Shown here: piece after piece, positions 1-10,749 of the stretch
Layout: the number at the start of each line of letters is the position of its first letter
Position numbering within the stretch: position 1 is the stretch's first letter
Assembly (NCBI GenBank): GCA_023362775.1
Contig: JALMGJ010000015.1
Location: forward strand, 5,105,001 to 5,169,000
Source of the DNA: Charina bottae
Lineage: Eukaryota > Chordata > Lepidosauria > Squamata > Charinaidae
Reading direction: 5' to 3'
DNA: 64,000 bases
The notes under the pieces: generated by a model
The model's database searches: none
Told to the model about the DNA's origin: nothing
The model's input: the letters and a program-made list of their open reading frames with translations, nothing else
Program-made: the position numbers and the translations under genes

Positions 1-489
1 ATATGCAATGGAGGAAAAACATTCCCTGAGTGGAAGATGAAATATAGCGCACATATACTTCATCCCATAATCTTAGTCTCAGTGCATGTTGAGAAAAAAA
101 ATATTCCCCTTAAGGGATCTAAAACTGTAAAGATTACTTTCAAATGATCCATAGAGAGAGGGAGGGTTCTGGAATAAAGTATAGATATGCCACATTTCTT
201 TCTTTTTCATTCTCCTGGTTTGGGCAATTTCAGGAACCTTCTGTTTGCAATTGAGCAATGCCTTGAAGTATTGCAACCAGTCCATTCTATTCCCCTTCCC
301 CTTGGGTCACATGACCCAGAGTGGCGTGTACATAGCCTGTCCTTTGTGCTTCCCAGAGCACACCTACACAGAAACACAGAGAGATGCAGGCACGGGTAGA
401 GCAGAAATGCACACATACACATAAGTTCAACATGTTACTTCATCACACAGAAGTAAGTACAGATGCTTCTCATGTTGGCTGCTGGTCAA

Positions 490-840
490 GGGGTTGGAAA
501 GAATTCCAGAAGCTGGTGTAGAGGAATACAGAGATGGCCTTGAAGACAATATGTGGCAACCTGTAATGGTAAGTGGGAATGACCTTGGGAGACTGGGCCA
601 AGAGATGCCGCCTAGGGAATGGTCAGATAAGAGACTGCATAGTCCGCAACTGGATGGTGGATGGAGCAAGAGGCTCAGAAGGGACCCTCCCTAGTTTCTT
701 GGGCTGTAAAGGGTTGGGGGGGGGGAGAGAAATGTACTTTCAGACTTGCAAGATTCTGTCAATGTAGCATTACCATAAAGTAGAATTAGCTCTTCTGGAG
801 GTGTTTCCTGTCTGGTCTACCTAGTAAGGCTGACACAACC
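490..840 (+). mobile_element. LTR-like fragment, family A
   Basis: Dispersed repeat with LTR features. A U3-like part runs from about 490. An R-like start (CTTGCAAGATTCTG) lies near 747, a polyadenylation-like ATAAAG near 774, and the end reads GGCTGACA at 828-835. The R and U5 parts recur near 2090-2168 and 55727-55800, and the U3 part recurs near 1640-1870. The flanks CAACC at 557-561 and 836-840 could be a 5-bp duplication, but similarity to the second copy continues upstream of 557, so the left boundary is uncertain. No internal gag or pol coding is seen next to it. The superfamily (ERV or gypsy) is not resolved. Confidence 0.5.
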
Positions 841-953
841 ATTAGGAAAACATGAACTTAGCCCAGGAAAACAGGAAAGAATGAGAAGGAAACTCAAGAT
901 TGTCCTGCCTTGACTCTCTTTGGTATAAGCCAGGACAGAGGGAAGCTCTGACA
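841..953 (+). mobile_element. LTR-like U3 fragment, family B
   Basis: The segment with CCAGGAAAACAGGAAAG, AAACTCAAGA and TTTGGTATAAG matches the promoter-side part of other LTR-like copies in the window (about 1977-2050, 11750-11850, 62990-63055). GTATAAG is a TATA-like box shared by all of them. It stops where a reversed LTR fragment begins, so it is a truncated piece. Confidence 0.4.
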
Positions 954-1205
954 GTGTCCTGACTTCGGGCGTAGAAATAACACGCTGAGGCTGGAATCAA
1001 GCTCTAGTGATTTATTATCCTACTACCCTAACAGAATCCAGCTAAACTAATACGGCTTGACAAAGCCCAGAGACAGAGTCCAGAATCTAGGGCGGGGCTT
1101 TCTTGAGTCTCTTGGGAGGGAAAGATAGATTCTCAGTACTACGCATGCGTTTCCCTTCCTGGAGGGAGCCCCCTCCTTCGCCGCCCGTTATCTCCCTGAC
1201 AGACA
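954..1205 (-). mobile_element. LTR-like fragment, family C, reversed
   Basis: Read on the minus strand, the segment has AGGGAGATAACGGGC near its start, GGATTCTGTTAGGG and AATAAATCAC in the middle, and an end near CAGCGTG...GAAGTCAGGACA. The end resembles the 3' part of the LTR-like element at 50111-50376 (CAGCTCAGCGTTGTTTC...CTGACA). Boundaries are approximate. Confidence 0.35.
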
Positions 1206-1639
1206 GGCTTTCAAGACCGTGTTGTTATACCTTGCAACTCTAGAGTTCCAATATCCTTGCAATGTCTGTTTTTTGACCTCACCTGACTCAAAGGCTGACA
1301 TCAAGCTTGAAACCTCCTACTCTCTATTTGTAGAGGCAGCGAATCTTGCTTTTGATTGTTGAGATGGCATTCAATCCTTGGTCCACTGAATAACTTGCTG
1401 AAGCATTATTGTAACACCACCAAAAATTGGACTTGGGGAGCCATCGGGCAAGAGTGCGGGGAGTTGGCCCATTGTGCAGCCGGAAAGGAGAGGGGACTTT
1501 CCAGTTCTATCTACTTCTGCACTGCAGGCCTTGTCTATGACTTTAGGGAGCTGCTGAGTGAGTCTGTAGCCTGTTCCCATAACACCATTCCAGTGTTTCC
1601 TTTGTGCATGAGAGGAAAGACTGAGTCTAATGGGAAAAG

Positions 1640-1970
1640 TTGCATAGAAGAGTACAGAGATGACCTTGGAGGAAATATGTGGTGTAATGGTGTGTGGGAA
1701 TAACCTTGGGAGACGGGGAAGAGATGCTGCCTAGGGAAAGATCAGATAAGAGAGGACATAGCCTGCAGCTGCCTAACGGGCAGAGAAAGAAACTCAGAAA
1801 GGAATCTCCCTAACTTATCAGGCTGTAAAAGAGACAGCAGCAGGAGATTTGTCCTTTCAGACTTGCAAGATTGATGTCAGCCTTCCCAGGTAGCCCAGCG
1901 GGAAACACGACCAGATGAGCTAATTCTACTTTATTGTAAGGCTACAGTAACAGAATCTTGCAACCTTGAG
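1640..1970. mobile_element. LTR-like element with inverted 3' half
   Basis: Positions 1640-1871 repeat the U3 and early R part of the 490-840 element, ending CAGACTTGCAAGATT. From 1872 the sequence continues with the reverse complement of the U5 and R part (GATGTCAGCC... to ...AACAGAATCTTGCAA). The same U3-R followed by inverted U5-R order is seen in reverse at 55727-56011 and in degraded form at 44735-44990. The recurrence argues that this is an amplified arrangement and not a single accident. Confidence 0.45.
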
Positions 1971-2168
1971 ATTAGTCCAGGAAAACAGAAGGGGTGAGAA
2001 AGAAACTCAAGGATGCCTCTCCTTGATTCTCTTTGTATAAGAGGAAGGGAAGGGGAAACACCATCAGGTTTTCAAGATTCTGTTACTATAGTCTATATCG
2101 ATAAAGTAGCATTTTAGTATTTCTTGTGGCATCTGTTCCCTGATTTGTCCTATCTTGAAAGGCTGACA
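1971..2168 (+). mobile_element. LTR-like fragment, family B
   Basis: Contains CCAGGAAAACAGAAGG, the TATA-like TTTGTATAAGAGG at about 2032, R start CAAGATTCTGTTACTATAG near 2075, a mutated poly(A) signal (GATAAAGTAG) and the end AAAGGCTGACA at 2168. The order matches an LTR U3-R-U5. No target-site duplication could be identified. Confidence 0.4.
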
Positions 2169-2519
2169 GCCAGGTTCTGCAAACCTGTTCTGCCTGAGGA
2201 GATTTTTAATATTGTGATGATTCTTAGATTTGAAATCAGAGGCATCTGCAGCTAGCCACGATGACACCAGAATGATGATCCTGGCATCACAACACCAGTT
2301 CCCCTTTTAGTATTTGCGTTGCAATGTTGCACGCAAGTCTATGAGGCATTTGGCCACTTGCACCTATGCTCCTTTGGCCCATGTTTGAAGTTGCATTATT
2401 TAATTCATACTGTTGTATGTGTGTAGGCATACTTCTCTTTTTGAAGAGAATATTTGTAGCTCAGGGTTGAACTGTGGAGTCCTTGGTGCTCTCTGAGCCT
2501 TGTTGTTTTCTTGCAGAGG

Positions 2520-2549
2520 TTTCATTGCCAGGCTAGGCAACATCTTCAG
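2520..2549 (-). ncRNA. hammerhead-ribozyme-like motif (Penelope left arm)
   Basis: On the minus strand the order is CTGAAGA (2543-2549), one extra base, a 6-bp stem (arms 2536-2541 and 2524-2529, allowing G-U) closed by a 6-nt loop, then GAAA (2520-2523) and C. This matches the catalytic core CUGANGA / stem II / GAAA of hammerhead ribozymes. The extra base before stem II departs from the consensus, so self-cleavage is uncertain. Confidence 0.4.
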
Positions 2550-3112
2550 TGCAAAAAGGGAGTGGGACTTGCTCTCTGTTTATATACCCTGGCTTGTCCT
2601 GCCTGTGTTGGTGGGGTTGTTGTACTCTCCTTGGTAGTTCCTTGGTTGGGCTGTTGTTTGCTGCTGGGTTGATTAATCTCACAACACATGGACAGACTCA
2701 ACCATACTTTCAACTGGGAAACTGTGAGCATCTTAAACCAAGCCAAATCCAAAAACACTAGAGAATTCCTGGAAGCTTGGCACTCGGACAAAGCAGCCAT
2801 CAACAGACACATAGAGGTAAACAATATTTACATACCATTCATAAGAGACAATAGAAAAGCCAGAAGACCAGAAGACCTCCTTGACAGCAATCAACACCCA
2901 GATATGCAAATATTAACACCAGGATTAGCACCAGAAGAACAATCAAACAGCACAATATACCCTAATCAAGGAACTATTAACTCAGTCAATCAACCAAGCA
3001 GCAAACAACAACCCAATCAAGGAACTCCCAAGGGGAGAACAACACTCGCACCAACACAAGCAGGACAAGCCATGGTATATAAACAGAGAGCAAGTCCCAC
3101 TCCCTTTTTGCA

Positions 3113-3142
3113 TTGAAGATGTTGCCTAGCCTGGCAATGAAA
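3113..3142 (+). ncRNA. hammerhead-ribozyme-like motif, damaged (Penelope right arm)
   Basis: Same layout as the left-arm motif, but the first core base is changed (TTGAAGA for CTGAAGA at 3113-3119). Stem arms are 3121-3126 and 3133-3138, and GAAA is at 3139-3142. The core change should abolish cleavage if the fold was once active. Confidence 0.3.
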
Positions 3143-3199
3143 TGTCTGCAAGAAAACAACAAGGCTCAGAGAGCACCAAGGACTCCATACTTCTCTTTT

Positions 3200-4003
3200 G
3201 TTAATTAGTTCCACACAATGCAATTATAATAAGATGTTGATCCAATCAGAATATAGGCCCAATAATAACTGGATCTATCACCCCACATCCAACCATTAAC
3301 CAATCCAACTGCAGCTGTGAAACCGCTTTGCGGGTTTTCTGATTTGGGATTCGTCGTCCTCCACCTGCTTTTCTCTACAGTATAGTTTGGGGACTAGATG
3401 TGTCCTTTTATGCCATTTTATTTATTTTTATTTATATCTCAAATTCGTTCACCGCCCATCTCACTCAGAGAGCGACTCTGTGCAATGGGTTTTTTGGCCT
3501 GGCTTTTGATGAACGATTGAAACTGTCATAAATATTCTACTTAAGTGAGATGACTCATACGAGCACAAGAGTCTTGCTTGATTTTTGACCTATTTCCCCC
3601 CGGGTAATTTGCAAAAGCTTAATATAGGATATGTGATATCTTATCATAGATGGCTGGCTTACTATCCCAGGGGCAAAGGTAGGGCGGGGTAGAATTGGAG
3701 GAAGAGGAGGGGTGTGGAAGACATCTACTTTGATCCCTAAAAGGCTCTCACATAACACACGCATGCATCCTTCGTTTGCACCGTCCTGGTTTAGCTGATT
3801 TAGGAAAGCAAACAGCATTCTCCATTATAGTCTTTTTTTGTATAAAAACGCTCTCTTGCTAGATTTAGATTTTTGGAAGGGCATGGCTGGTCACTGTAGA
3901 AAATGGGATGCTGTATGAAAATCTGATCTAGCAGGGATTTTTTAAGGCTATTATAATTCCAGCTTACTGACCCACATAAAGAAGCACAGTTAATAAACTA
4001 GAA
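3200..4003. other. unassigned sequence with a short LINE 3'-end fragment
   Basis: Only a decayed L2/CR1-type 3' end is recognisable, near 3417-3500 on the minus strand (TTTATTTATTTTTATTT followed by CACCGCCCATCTC and a degraded GACTCTG...). The rest shows no coding region or repeat I can name. Confidence 0.4.
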
Positions 4004-4101
4004 CAGCCTTCCTTAATATGATGCCCTCCAAATGTATTAGGCATCCACTCCATCATCCTAATATCCGACATAGCTGAAAGACAACAGGTTGGGGAAGGCT
4101 G
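4004..4101. mobile_element. hAT-type MITE
   Basis: Short element with terminal inverted repeats CAGCCTTCC (4004-4012) and GGAAGGCTG (4093-4101) and a decayed palindromic interior. Flanking 8-bp duplications are not preserved, so it is probably old. Confidence 0.45.
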
Positions 4102-4124
4102 GGTTTTTTTTCCATCTAAACTTG

Positions 4125-4330
4125 GAATAGTTTTGGTCAGGTCAGGTCAGGCCCAGCCCAAGAACGACGAAGAATCAATCCAGCCAACTTCAGTTCTTTA
4201 TTTGCTCATACCGTATAGACAGAATCTTGCCAGGCTAAAGCTACTCTGCCTAACTTAAGGGGAAATAACCTGGGAGACTCTAGGGCAGGGCTAGTCTGAA
4301 CCCACGTTCCAGTTCCAGGCTGTGTTTTCT
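4125..4330 (-). mobile_element. LTR-like fragment, family C, reversed
   Basis: On the minus strand it carries AGATTCTGTCTATACGG and AATAAAGAACTGAAG, followed by a sequence similar to the U5 part of 50111-50376. It looks like a truncated LTR abutting the hAT element that begins at 4339. Confidence 0.35.
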
Positions 4331-4338
4331 CTTATCTT

Positions 4339-4843
4339 GAGGCTGACCATACGTCCCGTTTTGAACGGGACAGTCCCGTTTTTTTAGCATTTTTCAACCG
4401 TCCCGTTGTTTCGATAAAAATCTCAATTTTGTCCTGTTTTTTAAACCCGGCGGGAATGGCCCGGAAGGAGGATCCCAGCCGAAGCTGCCGATTGGAGACA
4501 GCCCGGAAGAGGAAGCCCTCCTGCCTATCAGCACATGGCAAAGGAGGGCGGAGAGGCGGAGAGGAGGGTGGACCAGGGGGTGGGGTTTGCAGGCAGGAGC
4601 CAATTGCGCGAACTGGGGGGTGGAGTTTGCAGGCAGGAGCCAATCGTGCGGACCAGGGACGGGGTTTGCAGGTGGGAGCCAATCACGTGGACCAGGGGCG
4701 GGGTTTGCAGGCGGGAGCCAATCGCATGGACCGGGGGGTGGGGACCCCTGTCTTTTTCATGAATACAGAATATTACATAAGACCCCGTCCCGTTTTGCCA
4801 TCCCGATGTCCCGTTTTTGTCTCAAGGAAATATGGTCAGCCTA
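4339..4843. mobile_element. hAT MITE, TAGGCTGACCATA family
   Basis: Terminal inverted repeats GGCTGACCATA at the left and TATGGTCAGCC at the right. The flanks CTTATCTT (4331-4338) and CTTACCTT (4844-4851) form an 8-bp duplication with one mismatch. Subterminal CGTCCCGTTTT...CCCGTTTT repeats are typical of this family. The interior carries about four units of a ~39-bp minisatellite. Overlapping open frames across it are artefacts of the repeats. A longer, oppositely oriented relative is at 38012-39297. No transposase is present. Confidence 0.75.
4565..4745. repeat. 39-bp minisatellite inside hAT MITE
   Basis: About four tandem units of 39-40 bp. Each has GGGGTTTGCAGGCGGGAGCC followed by AATCGCGTGGACC with variation; GTTTGCAG recurs at 4585, 4625, 4664 and 4703. 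The same unit, on the other strand, fills hAT elements of a different family at 11889-12152 and 35004-35273. Confidence 0.8.
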
Positions 4844-4851
4844 CTTACCTT

Positions 4852-5314
4852 GCCCCCCTCCTTGGAATGTGCTCCCTCCTTCCTGAGAACCACCAGTGTT
4901 ACTGAAGTCCATCTCAGTTCCGGACAACCAGCAGGTTTCTCACGCCAATTGTGTAGGAAGCCCTTTAAATATTTTATTGTCTTAACTCAGAAGAATTGGA
5001 GGGGATTGTGCTTGATAGTTCTCACTTAGTTGCATCTGTTTTACACGTCTCCTGCAGACAGTGTAGCACTGTGCAAAGAATCCAGCGGTGTCATCTGCTC
5101 AAGAGAGTACCATCAGCCCCCGAGGGAATGAATCCTAATCAGTAAATCCACAAATGCTCAACCACATGTCCTAAACCTGTGATTCCAGTTACAACTTCAG
5201 CAGCACCTTAAGGTCTCTTTCCGTAAGGCCTTGTTCTACTTCCTTCTAGACTTTGTTCTCCAAGTCTTCTCCTACTGGTCCTAGCCTCCTGCTATCAGCA
5301 GAAAGTCATGTATA
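4852..5314. other. no recognisable feature
   Basis: Unique-looking sequence between a hAT MITE and a LINE 3' end. I see no coding region or named repeat. Confidence 0.4.
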
Positions 5315-5316
5315 TT

Positions 5317-5355
<39 letters not shown>

Positions 5356-5470
5356 TAAATTTACATGACGGCCCATCTCCCCCAATGAGGGACTCTGGAC
5401 GGTTTACCATAAAATTAAGTTTAAAATACAAATATAAAATTACAATTTATTAGCATAATATAAATAAATA
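5315..5470 (-). mobile_element. L2/CR1-type LINE 3' end with (ATC)n tail
   Basis: The CATCTCCCCCAATGAGGGACTCTGGACGGTTTAC block is the reverse complement of a common squamate LINE 3' end, also seen at 17280-17325. Its 3' tail is an (ATC)n microsatellite at 5315-5355, where the 17.2-kb copy has (TTTA)n. The poly-histidine open frame across the tail is spurious. Confidence 0.55.
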
Positions 5471-6563
5471 TAAAATCCAAATTGGCGAGTATTGGTCACT
5501 GAAGAAGTCTTATTCTATACTGTGTGTCTGAAGTGCATTTGCTCGATCCTTAATATTTACAGAACCTGTCTTCTGTTGGCTGAAGCCTCCACAGGCCTAG
5601 AAGGAGCCAAATTTGTGACAATTTGGTTAGCACAAGTGCAGAAGTTTGCCAGTGGAACATGACTTTTTCGTTTGTTTTACATCCCCTTTGCTTAGATTCT
5701 TTTTTTTCTTTTATGAGATTTTGGACTGGATCTTCAGAACTCCTTCTCTTTGATGGAGCCTCTTTCAATGACTTGACTATTGAGCTCCTTTAAATTATTA
5801 ATTCTCTGGGCTTCAGCCCTACATACATCTAAATGGCTTAAATACCACTGGTTTCATCAGGATTCATAGAATTTCTTCCAAGCCAAATAAATGTCACCTT
5901 TCAGAGGCAGTGTGGAAAACCTCTTAGTCATAAATGAATCTGGAATAAGTGAGAAAGGAAAAAAAAAGCGTATATGATTAAATTTCCATTGAAATGGCTA
6001 TACCAGTTCCGATCCTGATATAATTCTGGTAATTCACCACAGTGGCGAGAAAAAATTAGGTTGTACTCATGACCGTGCTGCTTGCGAATGATGAGAGTTA
6101 CAGCACCATACATCACAAAGAGAGCGCCAGGTTGCAGAAACTGAACCAACACTTGGTGCTCATAGCGAGCTAGCTATCTTTCTAACGGTGAGCCGTAACG
6201 AAACAGCACACGGCACCCTTAAAGGGGGCTTAAAGGGGACGAAGGCAGGGGCAGAGAGCAAATGTGTTAGGAGGCAGAATCTCAGGGTGCAGACAAGTGC
6301 CAGAAGCATGTGGGGTGTCCTCACAGAGGACCTGTTGTCCAACAGTCTCGATAGCACAATAGGGTGCATTGTGTTCTTCTGTTTCGAGCCCTCTGAACTC
6401 TTTTAACTGGAGAAAAAGAAGAATTTGCATTGTGCTTTGTCTGAAAGCCAGCAGGCAGATCCTTGGGGGAAATTACAAAAGACATTCTGGGAAGGAAACA
6501 AAAGGAATCGGCAATGAATTCCATCAAAGACCAGCAGGGTCAGTGTTGGAAAGCTATACACAG
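5471..6563. other. unassigned sequence
   Basis: No repeat family recognised. A 74-codon open frame on the minus strand (5928-6152) begins with hydrophobic residues but resembles nothing I know and has no splice or codon support. Treat the stretch as noncoding. Confidence 0.35.
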
Positions 6564-7004
6564 CCTTTTTATAAAAAAAATCCGTTCAATCATGTCCAAT
6601 TCATGGAGACTGCCTGGACAAGTCCCTGCAGTTTTCTTGGCAAGGTTTTTCAGAAGTGGTTTGCCATTGCCTCCTTCCCAGGGCTGAGAGAGAGTGACTG
6701 GCCCAAGGTCACCTAGCCGGCTTTCATGGCTAAGGCGGGACTAGAACTCTGTCTCCTGGTTTCCCATTGGCTCCTTCCTAGGGCTGAGAGAGAGCAACTG
6801 GCCCAAGGTCACTCAGCCGGCTTTCATGCCTAAGGCGGGACTAGAACTCTCAGTCTCCTGGTATGTCATTGGCTCCTTCCCAGGGCTGAGAGAGAGTGAC
6901 TGGCCCAAGGTCACCCAGCTGACTTCGTGCCTAAGGCGGGACTAGAACTCACGGTCTCCCGGTTTCTAGCCTGGTGCCTTAACTACTACACCAAACTGGC
7001 TCTC
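6564..7004 (-). mobile_element. tRNA-derived SINE with RTE-like tail and triplicated block
   Basis: Read on the minus strand: a tRNA-like head (GCCAGTTTGGTGTAGTAGTT, then a degraded B box GAGTTCTAGTCCCG), a body with GGGTGACCTTGGGCCAGTC (similar to the CORE of MIR-like SINEs), then TTGCCAAGAAAACTGCAGGG and a tail GAATTGGACATGATTGAACGG that resembles RTE LINE 3' ends. The segment from the B box to GGCTGAGAGAG is present three times at about 100-bp spacing (from about 6681, 6781 and 6882). TACACAG at 6557-6563 and 7005-7011 may be the target-site duplication. Confidence 0.65.
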
Positions 7005-7011
7005 TACACAG

Positions 7012-8365
7012 ATGTATATACATAAAAAAAACTGGCCTGGAAATGAACTAAAACACAATGTTTACAGAGATAAGTGCTAGGCACCCTTGATAAACTTGTA
7101 ATTTATACTTTGGCTGCATTCATAATAAAAGCATACTTAAAATATTTTTTAAAAAAGTATGTTTGATGAGGCAGTGATGGAGAAGAGACTGTGTGGCCAT
7201 GAACCCCTGTTGAGTAAGGAAGGACCAATCCAACATTGGGTGTTGCTTTGTTCCTCTTTTCCTGCACTTAAGTTCATTCTATCCCATTTCTGTCTCATTT
7301 TGCAATGTTATTTCACAAGCCACATACTCATATCCATGTTGACATATTCTTGGAAGCGTTTTTCGTTAATGTAATGAATCGTTGTGTGCCCGTTTGCTTC
7401 ATGCGTGCTTTACGTATATGTTTTATACTTTGTCTTCAGTTCTTCAGTCTTCAGTTCAAAAACGCTGGCAAAATTTCAACCTAAATTGATAAAAAAAAAT
7501 AATTTGCAATTTTAGTTTTATGTCAGCATGTCTTCTCTTGCTATTCTTGAATTGTGATTCATTTTGGGGCCTTGTATATGATGGGAGGGAGGGAGGGAAC
7601 CAATTTGAAGGGGTCGGTTAGACCTTCATTCTGACCACAGAAATCCAAAACGATAAAGCTGCCGTGTTGAAAATAGTTTAAATGCAATAGAATTAATATA
7701 AGATAAGAGACCTCAGCTGTGAGTGGTGCAGTGAAGTGAAGTGTCCAGAATCTTCTCACATGACTTTCAAACAAAGCATTTTTAGGCTAAAACTCAAATA
7801 GTATCTTGCAAGGTCTGAAATGGCTTCTTTGTATAGGCTGCATTATTGATTTCTATCAGGAAACTGAGTCACACATTTTGGCAGTGTATCAGAGAGAGGC
7901 TGTAGGGACTACACAACAGGACCTGGAGGGGGTACGAATGGCCCTTAGCTCCCCGTCTGCCAAACTCTCTGCTAGGTGAAACTTCCCTCCCTTGGGCCAT
8001 GTTTTCAGGTGGCCTCTTTTTGCTGAATTGACCACCCAATAGAAGCAGTTGGGCGGCAACGTGAAGAGTTGCAGTGAGGCCATCTATCCTGCAAGTCACC
8101 CCACCTCCCAAGAAACCCCCGAGCTGCACCTGACTATCCAATAGATCCCTTAAGGACCATCACGGACTGAACTGGGATGAAGGAAGAACAGCATCTTGAT
8201 AATTCTTGGGAGGCTTGCAGTAGGCGTGCAAATCAAGGCTATCCATTCAAATGCTCTCCACAGCTAAGTCTGCACACAACTATAAAAACGCTCGCCTACC
8301 CTCACCCCAACATCGAGAAAAATCTGTTTGGTGGTTTGTTTGTTTGTTTGTTTTAAAAAAGAAAC
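7012..8365. other. unassigned sequence
   Basis: AT-rich, unique-looking sequence with a few low-complexity runs, such as GGGAGGGAGGGAGGG near 7582. No coding region or repeat was recognised. Confidence 0.35.
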
Positions 8366-8373
8366 CTCTAGCA

Positions 8374-8815
8374 CAGAGCTTTCCAAACTGTGTGTCGGGA
8401 CACGTTAGTGTGTCAGCTGCAGTGTCTGGGTGTGTCGCGGCTGCTGCTGCCTCCGAGCCCTGCCAGGATTCCGCGCAGGTCCTAGTGCCTGCCTTGTGCC
8501 TTGCTGCCTCCAAACCTGCCCTGCCAGGATTCCGCACAGGTCCTAGTGCCTGCCTTGTGCCTGGCTGCCTCCAAACCTGACCTGCCAGGATTCCATGCAG
8601 GTCCTAGTGCCTGCCTTGTGCCCTGCTGCCTCCAAACCTGCTGTGATTCCGCGCAGGTCCTAGTGCCTGCCTTGTGCCTTGCTGCCTCCAAACCTGCCCT
8701 GCCAGGATTCCGCGCAGGTCCTAGTGCCTGCCTTGTGCCCTGCTGTAACAGTGTGTCGTGAAATGATGCATGTCTAAAAAGTGTGTCACCAACATGAAAA
8801 GTTTGGAAAGCTCTG
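8374..8815. mobile_element. hAT element, CAGAGCTTTCCAAAC family, with minisatellite
   Basis: Terminal inverted repeats CAGAGCTTTCCAAAC (8374-8388) and GTTTGGAAAGCTCTG (8801-8815). A perfect 8-bp duplication CTCTAGCA flanks it at 8366-8373 and 8816-8823. The interior is about five units of a 61/56-bp minisatellite (8455-8740) containing CAGGTCCTAGTGCCTGCC. Open frames there are repeat artefacts and no transposase is encoded. Copies of the same family are at 31650, 36613, 49618 and 63424. Confidence 0.85.
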
Positions 8816-8823
8816 CTCTAGCA

Positions 8824-9962
8824 GATCCCATGGAGCAATGTTTGATTGCTATTGTTGCTTTTTACTGCAAGGAATTATCAGTGTAGAGGACAAAATGATC
8901 TTCTTCCTTGCAACGGGACAGCCCGATCTATGACCACTGATGCCCCTTTGTTCCCTATTTCATTTGCCTTCGAAGACAAGAATCTAAGGAGAGTGTACTG
9001 TATACGTGCATGGTTTTAGGGACACCTTTCCGTACTAAATTCAGCACTGTAGCTGGTTACCTGCCGCACTGGCAGCACAGGGCCAGTAGCCACCTGGGAT
9101 CTGCTGAAGAAGGTCCCAACAGTCCTGTCTTGTCCTCTTCATGCTGCATAGACATGCTCAGGCACGTCTTGCCTAGGAGAGGCTTGTTTACTGCTTTGTT
9201 GTGAGATGGCAGCACAGATAGTCAGAGAGTGGCTATTTTGGAGGATTTATCTAGCAGTGCCTGATTTCAGGTTGGGGTGTCTTTATAGAATGTTTCTTTA
9301 TGCATATCTTTTTGACCATTTTGAACATGCAGAATGCTTCATATTCTTCACAACTCCCTTCCAAAGTTATTCACAAACTGGCATGCAAAACTCAGGAATC
9401 AAATTTACAGGGAACAAGACTTGGGAAACAAGCCGTGTTTCCCAAAGGACACCAGTGGTGCTGTTGGGGCCAGCCAATCACATGCTCCAGAGGAGCGTTG
9501 GACATTTGTTTATATTAGACTCTTGCAGAAAATCTATCTTGCATCTGGTTCTAACAATTAGAAATAGATTTGATGAAGGAGGCTTTGCTTTTCAAATTTC
9601 TTGCAAAGGAGAAGAGGTTTGGGGCAAACGTCTCAAGGGTGGAGAGTGATGCTTCTGCCCATCATCAGTGGCCAGGTGGCCAAAGTGTCTGTGTGAACAT
9701 CTTGCTTTCACTGGACAGTATCTCATTATCACTGCAGCAACCCACAGTGAGGCTGTGCAAATCCTCAAATTAATGGTTCCCTTTCATGAAGCAACCTGAA
9801 AGCTCCTTCAGGAAGCAACATGGTGTCTTCCATCCTATGAGTGAGGCAAACGCTGCTCTGCTTTTCAGCTACTCTTAGCTTTTTCCTGTAGGCATGGCCG
9901 AAGACTTCTAAGCTATGATGCTTTGGCAAGTGCTGGATGAGTTCCTGAAGACCTCTAGCCCA
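8824..9962. other. unassigned sequence
   Basis: Contains an open frame of 147 codons (9206-9649, plus strand) with no recognisable domain and no homology I can name. It overlaps other frames of similar length. I see no repeat family and no convincing exon. Confidence 0.3.
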
Positions 9963-9973
9963 CATCTCCTTTG

Positions 9974-10338
9974 TTTGTTGTTGTTGTTCAGTCGTTAAGT
10001 CGTGTCCAACTCTTCGTGACCCCATGGACTGTAGCACGCCAGGCCTTCCTGTCCTCCACTGTCTCCCGGAGTTTACTCAAATTCATGTTCGTTACATTGG
10101 TGATGCTGTCTAACCATCTCATCCTCTGCCGTCCCCTTCTCCTTTTGCCTTCAGTCCTTCCCAGCATCAGGGTCTTTTCCAGGGAGTCCTCTCTTCTCTT
10201 CGCATTAGGTGGCCAAAGTATTTGAGCTTCAGCTTCAGCATCTGTCCTTCCAATGAGCAGTCAGGGTTGATTTCCTTTAGGATTGACTGATTTGACCTCC
10301 TTGCAGTCCAAGGGACTCTTAAGAGTCTTCTCCAGCAC
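9974..10338 (-). mobile_element. BovB (RTE) LINE 3' end
   Basis: On the minus strand the sequence ends ...GTCACGAAGAGTTGGACACGAC followed by (AAC)n, the BovB 3' end. An 11-bp target-site duplication CATCTCCTTTG lies at 9963-9973 and 10339-10349. It is strongly 5'-truncated and keeps only the last part of the pol C-terminus (LKYFGH, EKTLMLG-like) and the 3' end. Confidence 0.85.
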
Positions 10339-10349
10339 CATCTCCTTTG

Positions 10350-10749
10350 ACGAACACCAAAGACCTTCTAGGCTGGCTGGGCTCATGCTATGGACAAACC
10401 CCAGAGTGTGGGCTGAAGCTGATTGGGCTGGAGTGCCCTTAGCAGAGTGTCAGTTTTTCCAGAGGTAGCAGCTTCAGCAAAAGCTGCAAGCAATGCTATA
10501 ACACGCCCAAAAATCACTCCGTTTTAACCAGTGCTGGGGGAGTGGCATTGGCATCCATGGTGGAGATTGGGGGGACAAGTGATAAAACATGAGTCATGAC
10601 ATCTTGATGCAAAACTTGTGATTTTTGTACTTGCATCAGAGATTCAGAGGTAATTATATAATGGTGGAGTGTGTGTAATGACTTCACCACCCATGTGTCA
10701 TCATGTTGTGCAACCTTAGTTTGCTTGGGGTATGGGGAGAAGGCATAGA
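10350..10749. other. no recognisable feature
   Basis: Sequence between the BovB copy and the second Penelope-like insertion. No coding region or repeat was recognised. Confidence 0.35.

Larger units (their letters stand above)
2442..3185. mobile_element. Penelope-like element, inverted head-to-head copy
   Basis: One insertion flanked by a 14-bp direct repeat, CATACTTCTCTTTT, at 2428-2441 and 3186-3199. The left part (2442 to about 2680) is in minus orientation and the right part (about 2690-3185) in plus orientation, so the two 3' ends point outwards. The right part has an open frame (2688-3116, 142 aa) with the motif REFLEAWHS...INRHIE. This resembles the C-terminal end of the GIY-YIG nuclease of Penelope-like elements, with the conserved Glu and Asn. 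Both arms contain a hammerhead-like fold next to the sequence GAGAGCACCAAGGACT. Reverse transcriptase is absent, so the copy is 5'-truncated and non-autonomous. The Penelope assignment rests on recalled motif patterns. Confidence 0.6.

Noticed and set aside
557..840. Solo LTR at 562-835 with 5-bp duplication CAACC
   Set aside because: Similarity to the copy at 1640 extends upstream of 557, so the apparent duplication is probably coincidental.
9206..9649. 147-aa open frame as a gene
   Set aside because: No recognisable domain, other frames of similar length overlap it, and nothing supports splicing or a promoter.
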